The notes under the pieces: model-generated
Database searches by the model: none
What the model saw: only the letters and a program-made list of their open reading frames with translations
Told to the model about the DNA's origin: nothing
Shown: positions 34,479 to 45,104 of the stretch, piece after piece
Layout of the letters: every line of letters starts with the position of its first letter
Numbering within the stretch: position 1 is the first letter of the stretch
Translations under genes and position numbers: made by a program
From: Manihot esculenta
Taxonomy: Eukaryota; Streptophyta; Magnoliopsida; Malpighiales; Euphorbiaceae
DNA: 64,000 nt
Reading direction: 5' to 3'
NCBI RefSeq assembly: GCF_001659605.2
Contig: NC_035162.2
Coordinates: 31,934,153 to 31,998,152 of the forward strand

Positions 34479-36227
34479 TGACTCGCGGTTGTCGAAGCCG
34501 GCCAAAAATAACCTTTCTGGTTATCAACAATTTACAACTGCAGATAGTGGTGAAAGGATCGAATCCACAGGGAATTGAGTACTCACCTATTTCTCTTATC
34601 AAGACCAAGAAAACAATAATAAACTAAAAATGAGATAAATACTGAAAGTGGGATCAAATGAGATAAACAAAAAAATGAGATAAAAATAAATTGCAATAAA
34701 AGTAAAATGGGGGTTTGAGATTGATTTAATTAATGAACTACTAAAAGCAATTAAAATAAACGAATAATAAAATAAAAGAGAAATAAATAATAAGAAAGCT
34801 CTAGTTGAAGTATTGGATCCACTTTAGTCATTGGGATTGATCACAGACACTTTGTTCTTTTGGGTTAATTCAATAGATTAGTTTATGGAGATGGAAGACG
34901 CTTCTCACCACCATTATCTCTCCTTATGATTAAACCAATTAGGGAACGTCCTCTAATTAATTACTAATCAACAAATTGCCAAGGAACGTCCTTGGGCCTT
35001 AGGCATCAAAACAATTGTCAATTGCATTAAGAAATAGAGAGATCCAATCCTAGCTACCCAAACGTATGGAGATAACGCTAGATCATGCAATTTTCTTGGG
35101 TTTTATCCCAAGTGTTCTCATGTAAGAATAACCCAAGTAATTACGGACTTAAATTATTCAAACTAACAAATAATTATTTTGCAATAAAAATCAACGTAGA
35201 TTTCAATAACAAAATAATATTAGAATTAAATATGAAATTGCATGAATATTGAATCCCAAAATTAAACAATATTTGATCAAGTCTCACAATCCATTAAATA
35301 ACTAAAGTTTCAACCAATATTCAACTAGATGGAAAATCAGCCACTCATTGACTGAATTGAAAACAGAAAAATAAAATAAAAAAAGAAAAAAGAAAAGAAA
35401 AAGAACCCGAAGGTGGTGGAGCTTGCGGAATTGCCGAATGGATCGAGTGTGCGAGTGTCTACGTGAAGCTGGAGTGGAGGCGCGTGAAAATGGGAAGTGC
35501 TGCGGTCATGAGCGTGAAGCGTGAGTTGAGGCGGGTCCACGTGCTTGTGTGTGAATGGGTCTTGATCCACTGAAGGGAATGGCGGGGCCCATGCGTGAGC
35601 TTCGTGAGTGGCGTGAATTGGTCCAGTGCATTGCTGAGGAGCTTTGGTTCGCGTGAGCGTGAGTTGCTGGAGCACTTTGGTGGAGCCCATGTGCGCGCGC
35701 TTTGATGAAGTGAATTGGAGTGCTGCTTTGGTCCCGTGCAAGTGGAGTCCATGCGCTCGGCTTGGCCCACTGGAGGGATTGGCGTTGAAGCGGTTTGTGA
35801 ATGGTGAAGGCGGGGCCAACGTGCGTGGATGTGTGGAGAGCGGCCCATGTGCAAGTGACGTGCGGAAGTGTGCTGTGCATGGCCCATGCGAAAGGTGGAA
35901 TTGGCGTTGAATGCAGGCCATACGAGCTGGGTCCTCGCGAAGGGCTTGGTCCACGTGCTGGTGATCGGCCCATTTGCGTGAATTCTTTGGTCCAAGTGCT
36001 TCAATATTTAAGCTTTAAAATATTTTCCCCACTCAGCTTGTCTTGAATCCAATTTGGCAGACTTTCTCTCTTTTGCTCCAAATAATGCGGTTTTAGGGGG
36101 ATTTTCTCCAAATTGTCCTTTTACACCATTTTCTGCAAAATAATATTAAAAGTAATAAATTAAGCAGAAATCATGTAAATATTTATCAATAATATTAATA
36201 TAAAATGGACTAATTTATGCTCTATCA
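34479..36227 (-). repeat. B7: solo LTR of Athila-like family
   Basis: 1749 bp with TGACTCGCGG...GCTCTATCA on the plus strand, flanked by agcat (34474-34478, 36228-36232). The left 120 bp (GTAGATAGTGGTGAAAGGATC) and right 150 bp match the LTRs at 43724, 61083 and 62902. The centre (about 35400-36000) is GC-rich and not shared with those copies. Open frames there have low-complexity products and are not credible genes. Confidence 0.93.
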
Positions 36228-36833
36228 AGCATCCAGCTTGAGGTAATCTGTCATCTTTACTTTGCTCCCATCGGCTGAGCTAGGTCTAGGAGGTTGAGTA
36301 ACTGGGGCTGCTGGTTCTGTAGGTGGTGGAGGTGGGGGTGCAGCATTCCCTGAGGTGGGGTTTGCCGGGTTAGGATAGAAGGGTGAGGGTGGATAAGCTG
36401 GGTACTGTGTGTAAGGTGGATAGAAAGGTGGATAAGGCATGTAGGTAGGGTAGGGGTTAAAGCTGGAGTAATCCGACGTACCTCCCATCGGATACCTTGA
36501 ACCCTGTGGAAAGGGTGGATAATGGGGTGGAAAACCATACCCCGAGGCCTGAACGCCTCCCTGAGACTCCCTTGTCCCTTCTTCCTCCATGCTCACATCC
36601 AGGTTCCCATCCCTCCTCTGATCCTCTTCCAATATCTCCCTCACATCTGAAGAACTTCCTCCTCTATCAGTCCCCCTTCTGCTAGCATCAAAAGACCTTC
36701 TAGGGTCCCTTGACACTCTTTCTCTGTTGGCTCTACAAGACATTGCCCTAGGCAATGTAGGAGGACGGGCGCTCGTGCCCTCATCCTCAGGTGGTACTCC
36801 AGTCAATCTTGCAGATCGACGGGTTCCTCTCAT
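36228..36833 (-). pseudogene. gag N-terminus, A-el3
   Basis: Starts at the family ATG (36833-36831, [19 protein letters not shown]). Charged serine/arginine stretch, then proline-tyrosine repeats, then the TDYLKLDA boundary where B7 inserted. Continues at 34478. Confidence 0.9.
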
Positions 36834-37089
36834 CCTATTTTCTGAAAAACAGTACACATCACAGAAACATTAGCATCATATGGTTCATGTGGGCACACAT
36901 GAACCCTCATCACATATACATCATTCATATCATAGCATCAATGCACATGTATATAATCATGGCATTTCACATCATCATACAAGACAGGACTCCACATCCT
37001 ATCCTAGTGGACATGATCTTTCCTATTGTGCTTGACCTTCTATAACATCTATGAGCCCGACACTCTAGATCCGATCCTATGAACCTAGG
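36834..37089 (-). other. 5' leader of A-el3
   Basis: Non-coding, contains the shared AAGACAGGACTC / ATCCTAGTGGACATGA block (about 36983-37017). Confidence 0.6.
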
Positions 37090-37101
37090 GCTCTGATACC
37101 A
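37090..37101 (-). other. Primer binding site, A-el3
   Basis: TGGTATCAGAGC on the minus strand. Confidence 0.92.
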
Positions 37102-37104
37102 TTC

Positions 37105-39351
37105 TGTAACGACCCGAAAATCGGACCGCTACCGGCGCTAGGATCCGGGTCGGCTTAAGGCCGCCAAGACCCGTAGCAAGCCTGACATACAACCTGAAAA
37201 CCTGTTTAATCCCATACATGATTAACAACATACATAAAAATTTAAAACTTTTCTTTCACTCATAAGCCAAACTCAACCTGTGCATGCACTGTACATAGCC
37301 ATAATCATAAACATGACCCCTCTTTGGGATCTCATCAATGCCCCAAGGGGCGATACATCATAAGATGAGTTGGCTTTCATGAACATTATAAAACATTTTT
37401 GATCATGTAATAAAAGGGATACCTCATACACAATGTCAAGCACAATATCTAATCCTCAATATCATTACATGACTGAAACTGTACTTTTATATAACATTAA
37501 TACATTCATCATGTCCACACTAACTATTACATACTCAAGACTTCATTACTCTTATAAACCTTTTGGTCTACCCTGAACCTGCAAACCTGGGGAAAATTGG
37601 GAGAGGGGTGAGCTACTAGAGCCCAGTGAGCAGAATGATAAAACATTTAAAACATATGATAACATGGAATGCATCACATCACAGCTAATCACATCAAGGA
37701 TGAACTTGTCACCAATAGCCCTCTACATGGTCCAACTGTGCCAGAACGTAGAATGGGTCCTGGTCTTTCCCTTACATATCGTAACATAACAGTGTCCAAC
37801 TGTGCCAGAACGTAGAATGGGTCCTGGTCTTTCCCTTACATAGTGCCAGCGAACGTAGAATGGGTCCCACTGCTCTTACATTCCGTACCGTACATATCAC
37901 ATTGTCATATCATAGATCGAGGGCTATGGATCATCCAACATTCATCCACATCAACAATAAAATATGCAATGCAACATATTCGTGAATTCTAATGCAAACA
38001 ACCTAATTCATCACATGGCATTCATGGTGCATGAACATGCTCAAACCTTGCAATTTATTTACTTTAAAACATAACGGTTTATTCCACTCACCTCTGGATA
38101 GCTCTGACCAGACACTGGGGCAACAGACTCACTGCGGGGGTCCTCGGTTCCTCGGGTCCGAACCTACACAGGTGGACTCAAATGAGGGACCAAACATACA
38201 TGAACATAACTCTAAACTATTCCCCAAAAACCCCCTAAAACATCATGGAATAATCATAGAAAAACATGCAAGAAAGGGCTGGACAGGGCACTTTCGGCGG
38301 CAGGTTCGGCGGCACCTTCGGCGGCCGAAACTCCCAGACAGAGGCGAAACTCATGCATGTTCGGCGGCACTTTCGGCGGCCGAAACTTCCAGACAGAGAC
38401 GAAAGTCTCCTTTTGGGGGCAAGCTTCGGCAGCCGAAGGCTGCCTCCACAAGCATGTTCGGCGGCCGAAAGTTCCTTCGGCTGCCGAACCTGGTTTCTCC
38501 CAGAATGGCAGAAACTCAGCTCCCCTATGCATTTATGCCTCCTATCACATCCAAACATGCATAAACCTATTCTACAATCACTCATAGACAAGCATACCAG
38601 TTCCTAGGGGCATCAAACCATCAAAAACCCCAACTACAACACACAAGCAACTTACATTGTTTAAAATCACATCAAAAACCCATAAGCTCAACATAAGCTA
38701 CACATGCATTTTCTACCCCATGAACTTGCATAAAACTTGTTTAAAACATAATGTAAGCTAGAGATCGACCCTTACCTCTTGAAGATCGAGGGTGGAGGCG
38801 ATCTAACTTGGAGTTGGAAGAGATTTGAGTTCTTGAACCTCAAAGCTCCAAAACTTGTTCAAAACTCAGAAATCTTCAAAACAAGATGAAAACTAGTGAA
38901 AAACTTGAAAGATCTGAAGGAAAAGACTCAAGATCGGTGAGGGGTGGCAGAGAACTCACCTTGGCCAGAAATGGGGAAAAAGCTCGCCCGTTTTCGGCTA
39001 AGGGACCCTTTTATAGTGGCTGGCCAGGCCACGTTCGGGGGCTGAACGTGCCTCCGCATGCATGCCATGTTCGGCGGCCGAACTTGAGGTTCGGCGGCCG
39101 AACTTGGACTTTCCTCACTTATGCTTTCGGGGGCCTAAAGGCGCTCCCGAAGGCATGCATGTTCGGCGGCCGAACCTGAGTTTTCCTCTAAGGTTGTTTT
39201 TATGCAAAAACTCATTTCCATTTTACTTAAAACCATGAAGTACCTTAAAACATTTTATGAAAACATGTTTCTACCCTACTAGAGGCTTGCGACATCCGAG
39301 ATTCCACCGGACGGTAGGAATTCCGATACCGGAGTCTAGCCGGGTATTACA
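37105..39351 (-). repeat. 5' LTR of A-el3
   Basis: 2247 bp, uninterrupted. TGTAACGACCCG...GGGTATTACA, followed by the tcaga duplication. Minisatellite 37738-37872, second array 38293-38487, TATA box 39009-39015 (minus), first array 39033-39178. Confidence 0.95.
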
Positions 39352-40060
39352 TCAGACATCCTACTTGGACGTCCTTTCTTGAGCACAGCCAGGACTAAGA
39401 TAGATGTGCATGATGGCACTCTCACCATGGAATTTGAAGGGGAAGTTATTAAATTTAATGTTTATGATTCTATGAAATATCTCCATGACATGTCCCCTAT
39501 TTATGGTTTAGATATCATTGATTGTTTGAGCCAGGAAGTTTTTGATATGAATCAAGATGATATACTAAACAATGACCTTTGCAGGAATGAGAGCCAGAAA
39601 GAGCCAGAACTGAAAGAAACAGTCTGTAGCATCCAGCAGATGAGCTACAGACAACTGCAGGAAGAATAGAAACCAATCGCACCTCTTCAGATCAGTTCGC
39701 AGAAGAACCTTGCGCAGACAGAGGGCATTCCAAGTGTGCCTCCTCAGCTTGAATTGCAGTACAGTCATGCGAAACGTTCCTTTCAGTTAGGTCTTGCGCA
39801 AAAGGAAGAAGCTGAAACCAGTTCAGCCAGACAACCAACGCAGACACCCACTTGTCTGTCCAAACAGAAGCTCTCAATGTGGCAACCTCCTAAATGTGTA
39901 GAAAGCAACTTCCCTTTTGATAGGCCCAAGCACACAAAAGACAAAATAAAAAAGAATGCAAAACATAATGTTTGGGAGGAACCATATCTGAAACCATACT
40001 AAGAAGGGTTCACAACGCAAGTGGTGGAAGAAATTCCACTACACCATTCCTCTCAGTCTG
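39352..40060 (+). pseudogene. Protease end fused to integrase tail, B1
   Basis: Continues B1 protease with ILLGRPFLSTARTKIDVHDG and an acidic segment, to TAG at 39667-39669. A lysine- and glutamine-rich stretch follows to about 39998, then FTTQVVEEIP at about 40015-40045, the extreme C-terminus of Athila-type pol (compare VQVVEEIP in B2). RT, RNase H and the integrase core are missing, so about 3 kb has been deleted. The element could only have moved with helper proteins, if at all. Confidence 0.8.
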
Positions 40061-41049
40061 CCTAGTTGATCGCACCATGCACACCACACCAGGGGAGTAC
40101 TTAGTTTCCTTTGATCTCTTATATTTCCTATATATTGAGGACAATGCATGATTTAGGTGTGGGGGTACATATCTCTGAATTTTTATTTTTAGTCATCTTT
40201 GCCTTTAGTTTTAGTTTGAATAGCCACAGTTTGAATTTTTTTTCATTTTTGTTATTTTTGCTTTCATTGCACACACATTTAGCCACAGCTTTTTTCCTTT
40301 TTGTGTTTTGATTTGCTTTACTCAAACTCATAGACTATGTTGTATGAGCTTTCTTTCCATGAACCCATTGATGTGATGACTTTTTAAACTTAAGTTGAAT
40401 CGATTGCAGTGGGTCGTATTCATGTTTGGGAATTGCTTTTTGAATTGAATCTTTGAGCTTGCCATGGTGAAAAATGCATGTTACTCATTTGAGAGAATGA
40501 ATTGAAAAGATGTGTGAATGAACTTAACATGACTTGTTTTAGCAATTGGTATTGATTTGCCCAAATCCATTGAGATAGGAAATTCAGCAAAGGCTTAGAC
40601 TTCATGAGCACAAATTGAAAACTGTTCTAATGGTTGAAAGACTATGAACAAAGCTAGTAGCCACTTGGACAGGTGACTAACTGAAAATATATACCTTCAC
40701 ATCAATATGTTGGTGAATTTTTCAAGCAAGATTTAAGTGCAAAAGGCCGAATATAGTACTTCAAGGTAAGGCCAAATCACTCTGAAAGCTAGAAAGAGTC
40801 TTAATTGAACAAATAATATGTGCATGTGCAATCTCTCTCTTGAGAAAAACAAATACTAGCCATGGTAGGTAAAGGAAGACAAGGAAAGAAGGTGAGTAAC
40901 CTTGATACATACATTCTTCACCGCAATGATTCAAAGTAAGTATCTAGAGTAAGAGCTTAAGTGGAAATAAAGGATCAAGTAGCAAAGAGAACTTGTTTGA
41001 CTATGTTTATTTGCTTGAGGACAAGCAAAAGACTAGGTGTGGGGGTATT
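40061..41049 (+). other. 3' non-coding region and polypurine tract, B1
   Basis: AT-rich, no coding motif. It contains two copies of AGGTGTGGGGGTA: one at about 40155-40168 after GAGGACAA, and one at about 41035-41047 directly before the LTR, which is the polypurine tract. The region 40100-40970 is repeated in reverse at 42634-43560 and at 60335-61082, because B2 and B4 run the other way. Confidence 0.75.
41010..41029 (+). other. Stem-loop before polypurine tract, B1
   Basis: Perfect 8-bp arms TTTGCTTG and CAAGCAAA around loop AGGA, 6 bp from the AGGTGTGGGGG tract. B4 has the same at 60356-60375 (7 of 8 pairs). Confidence 0.72.
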
Positions 41050-42633
41050 TAATAGAGCATAATTTAGACCATTTTATCATGAGGTTATTGATGTTAATTT
41101 ACACTTTTTCTACCTAATTTTGTGATTTTGATCTTATTCTGCAGAAAATGGTGTAAAGAGACAATTTGGTGAAAATGCCCCTAAAACTGCCTAAAATGGA
41201 GCAAAGGAGAGCAAGCATGCCAAGTGCAACTGAAAGGAGCCAAATAAGGAAAGTAATTTAAAATTCAAATTTCAAATCCTTAAGAGAATTCAAAATTCAA
41301 AATCAAGATTAAGCTCATTAAGGAAAGTGCTAAATAAAGAAAGTGCTAAATAAGGAAAGTACAGTCAACAGAGTAGTTTGAAATTCAATATCTTCAAGAA
41401 TCCTTTTCCTTATTGAAGAAGCCAAATCTTTAAAAGATGTACATTCAAATTTGAAATTCAAATTCAGCTTGTCAAAGAAGCCAAAGAAGACACACATGCG
41501 ACCTCAAGTCTTGCACATTCAAAATTCAAAATTCAAAAGAGAGGCTCCACCTTATTAATGTGCAAGGTTGGGCGGCATGGGCAGCTTTTAGGCAGCAAGG
41601 AGATCAACTTGGGCTTCAAGGAAGACCTAGGGCAGCACCTAAAAACTATATAAGGATCTTCTAAGGCCAGCCGAACCTCTCTTCCCCATTCACTCCAATC
41701 GGCCGGCGCACCAAGTCCTCTTCTCCATCTTCTGTTCTTCTTGTTTTCTTCTTCTTTTCTTTAATTTTCTGTTTTGGTTCAGCCATGAGTAGCTGAAACC
41801 TTTTATTCTAGTTGAAGATTAGGTGATACTTTGGTTGTTTTATGGATTGTGAGATATGAACATAAGTTGTTTATCTTTTGGTTGTTCAATATTTGTGCAA
41901 TTTCATGCTTGATTCCATTATTGCTTTGTTATTATGATCAATGTGGCCATTTGATTCTTGATTGCAAGGTAATATATTGTCAGTTTGAATAATTTTGAGT
42001 CCGTAATTGCTTGGATTGTTCAAGCATAAGAACACTTAGTGTAAAAACTAAGGAAGTTGCATAATCTAGCAATATCACCATGCGTTTGGATAGCTAGGAT
42101 TAGATCTCTCTATTTCTTAGTGCAATTGACAGTTGTTTTGATGCCTAAGGCCCAAGGACGTTCCTTGGCAACTTGTTGATTAGTAATTAATTAGAGGACG
42201 TTCCCTAATTGGTTTATGATTAAGGAGAGACATGGTGGTGAGAAGCATCTTCCATCTCCATAAGTGATCTATTGAAACTCTCAAGGGAAACTAAGTGTCA
42301 ATGATCAATCCCAACAACTAAAGTGGATCCAATTCTTCAACTAGATCTTTCTCATTATTGAAATCTCTTTACTTTTATTATTCGCTTTCTTTTATTGCTT
42401 TCAGGTTTAAATCAATTCAATCAATCTCAAAACCCCCCTTTTTACTTTACTTGCACTTTATTTTTATTTTGCTTTCAGTTTCTTTGCTTTCAGTTAATTC
42501 TCTTGGTCTTGACAAGGAAGATAGGTAAGTTTTCAATTCCCTATAGATTCGATCCTTTCACCACTATCTGCAGTAGTAATATTATTGATAACTGAAAAGG
42601 TTATTTTTGACTGGCTTCGACAACCGACTGTCA
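41050..42633 (+). repeat. 3' LTR of B1
   Basis: 1584 bp. Begins TAATAGAGC where other copies have TGATAGAGC, so the terminal TG has become TA. It ends CAACCGACTGTCA in place of CAACCGCGAGTCA. A TATATAAGG box is at 41647-41655. The middle (41250-41560) has many inverted AAATTCAAATTT-like repeats. B2 sequence in the opposite direction begins at 42634. Confidence 0.87.
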
Positions 42634-43581
42634 CCTAGACCCCTACTTTGAAGCATTGCAGTGAAGAGTGCATGCACCAAGGTTACTTTCCTTCTTTCCT
42701 TGTCTCCTTTTACCTACCATGGTTAGTATTTATTTTCCTCAAAAGAGAGATTATACATGCACATATTTTTATTTAGTTTGGACTCATTCTAGCTCTCGGG
42801 GTGATTTGCCCTTGACTTGAAGCACTTTACTTTTTATTAAGCTTTTTGCACTTTTATTCTTACCTGAAAAAGTCACCAACCTCTTAATGCGAAGGTATAT
42901 ATTTGTGATACTCACTTCCGATTACTCAGTTGGTCACCTGTCCAAGTGGCTACTAGCTCTGTTCATAGTCTTTGACCATTAGAACAGTTTTTATTTTATG
43001 CTTTTGGGGTCTTTGCTTTTGCTGATATTTTCTTTTTCTTTTTTTTCAATGATTTGGGCAAATCAACACCAATTGCTAAAATAAGTCATTTAATTTTTCA
43101 CACATCTTTATTATTCTCTCTAATGAGTAATGTCATATATTTTTCACCATAGCAAGCTCAAGGATTCAATTCAAAAGGAAATTCCCAAAAATGAATACAA
43201 CTCACTGTAATTGATTCAACTTAGGTTTAAAGGGTTATCACATCAATGGGATCATGGAAAGAAAGCTCATTCAACATAACCTATGTGTTTGAGTAGAGCA
43301 TATCAAAACAGAAAAGAAAAGAAAACTGTGGCTACATGTGTGTGAAGACTGTGGCTATGTGAATGTGTGTGTGTGTTAATTAAAAGCAAAAGTGAAAAAA
43401 AATTCACCTAATGTGTGCTAATTAAAAATTAAAACCTAAATGGGTATGAAAGAAATAAAAAAGAATGCATGAAGCATCAAAATTCAGAGATATGCACCCC
43501 CACACCTAAATCATGCATTGTCCTCAATGTATGGAAAAATTAAAGCTTAAGTGAAAAACGGATTACTCCCCTGGTGAGGTT

Positions 43582-43606
43582 GTTTGCTCAGGCTGTTTAG
43601 GCAAAC
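43582..43606 (-). repeat. GTTTGCYCA/TRGGCAAAC hairpin, B2
   Basis: GTTTGCTCA, spacer, TAGGCAAAC; an imperfect copy of the family B hairpin also found at 48031-48377 and 59980-60164. Confidence 0.7.
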
Positions 43607-43860
43607 AGTGGCACAGACTAGTTGTTTCTGCGTGCAGGTGGCAGCAGGTGTTGCACCAGCAATTCTAGCATGCTTTCCATGTGGGCTATTCTGGCCTCAA
43701 TTTTGTCCAGTCGTGTTGCTTCTTGACTCGCGGTTGTCGAAACCGGTCAAAAATAACCTTTATGGTTATCAACAATTTATAACTGTAGATAGTGGTGAAA
43801 GGATCGAATCCACAGGGAATTGAGAACTTACCTATTTTCCTTATCAAGACCAAGAGAATT

Positions 43861-43990
43861 AACTGAAACAAAAATAAACTGAAAGAGAAATAAACTGAAA
43901 GAGAAATAAACGGAAAGCACAATAAACTGAAAGCGAAATAAACTGAAACGAGATAAAACTGAAAACGAGATAAACTGAAAGCGAAATAAA
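43861..43990. repeat. Short tandem repeat, unit about 16-19 bp, in B3 LTR
   Basis: Repeated AAATAAACTGAAAGAG-like units with drift (GAAACGAGATAAAACTG near the right end). It lies by the LTR end that carries the TAGATAGTGG block. In B1 and B5 LTRs the same place has only one or two TTTCAGTTT units, so this is a local expansion. Confidence 0.8.
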
Positions 43991-45104
43991 AATAAATTGC
44001 AGTAAAAGTAAAATGGGGGATTTGAGATTGATTTGATTAACAAACTTCTGAAAGCAATTAAAATAAGCGAATAATAAAATAAAAGAGAAATAAATAATAA
44101 GAAAGCTCTAGTTGAAGAATTGGATCCACTTCAGTTGTTGGGATTGATCATTGACACTTAGTTTCTTTTGGTTGATTCAATAGATTAGTTATGGAGATGG
44201 AAGACGCTTCTCACCACCATGTCTCTCTTTATGATTAAACCAATTAGGGAACGTCCTCTAATTAATTACAAATTAACAAATTGTCAAGGAACGTCCTTGG
44301 GCCTTAGGCATCAAACAATTGTTAATTGCATGAAGAAAGAGAGAGATCCAACCCTAACTACTCAAACGCATGAGATGTTGCTAGATCATACAATTTCCTT
44401 GGTTTTTACACCAAGTGTTCTTATGTTTGAATAATCCAAGCAATTACGGACTTAAATCACCCAAACTAACATATTATTACTTTGCAATCAAGAATCAATT
44501 GGCCATATTGATCAAAACAACAAAGCAACAATGGAATTAAGCATGAGATTGTATGAATATTGAATAACAAAAGATAAACAATGTTTGATCAAGTCTCCCA
44601 ATCCATAAAACAACTAAAGCATCACCTAATCTTCAACTAGAATAAAATATTTCAGCCTCTCATGGCTGAAACAAAAACCAAAAATAAAAGAAAAGAAGAA
44701 AGGTAGAAAAAGAGATGTGAATCCCGTAGGTGCCTCCAAGGGGGCTTGAAAGAGCATGGAGAGGCTCTTTATGTGTCTTTTTATACTTGAAAAGTGTTGC
44801 CCTAGATGATACTTGCTTCCTAATTAGTGAAGAGGCTGGCCAAGGTATCAAGAGGCTGCCCAAAAGACTTCAAAAGGCTGCCCAAAATGCCCTTGGTCCA
44901 AGATGTGCCATCCATGCACATGTGAGAAGGGAAAAACGTGGGGCATGTATTCAAGTGCGAGGAGTGGGGCCTTTAGTCTTTGCTTGCTCCCCAAGTGTCT
45001 TCAAGATGCTGCCCAAGGTGGCCAAGACTTGCCTTCAGACTTTCCTTGCCGCCCATGCACTAATAAGGAAGGTGGAGCCTCCTTTGCAATTTGAATTTTG
45101 AATG

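Larger units (their letters stand above)
16874..39351 (-). mobile_element. A-el3: chromovirus carrying three further insertions
   Basis: Minus-strand element between 5-bp duplications tcaga (16869-16873, 39352-39356). Left (3') LTR is 16874-17284 plus 26085-27971, split by A-el4. The internal region is 27972-37104. The right (5') LTR is 37105-39351. The gag is further split by solo LTRs at 31946-33992 and 34479-36227. With inserts removed the element is about 9.9 kb. The LTR pair differs by a net 51 bp of array indels and scattered substitutions. Confidence 0.95.
5936..42633 (+). mobile_element. B1: Athila-like Ty3/gypsy element, 5'-truncated, split by two nested insertions
   Basis: Segments 5936-6675, 16202-16873 and 39352-42633 form one plus-strand element interrupted by A-el2 and A-el3. 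The order is gag, gag-protease, protease end, an internally deleted pol, 3' leader, polypurine tract and 3' LTR. Both insertions are bounded by exact 5-bp duplications of B1 sequence (aaatg, tcaga), and the gag-protease frame continues across each. The 5' LTR and gag N-terminus are missing. The 3' LTR abuts B2 sequence in the opposite orientation. Confidence 0.85.

Noticed and set aside
35337..36004. Long minus-strand frames of about 155-205 codons in B7
   Set aside because: Three overlapping frames of low-complexity sequence rich in His, Pro and Thr in a GC-rich part of a solo LTR; an open frame by composition.
40111..40331. Possible env-like membrane protein downstream of Athila pol
   Set aside because: Hydrophobic residues come from T-rich DNA; the region is the conserved 3' non-coding part, with no signal peptide or cysteine pattern and no matching frame in B2 or B4.
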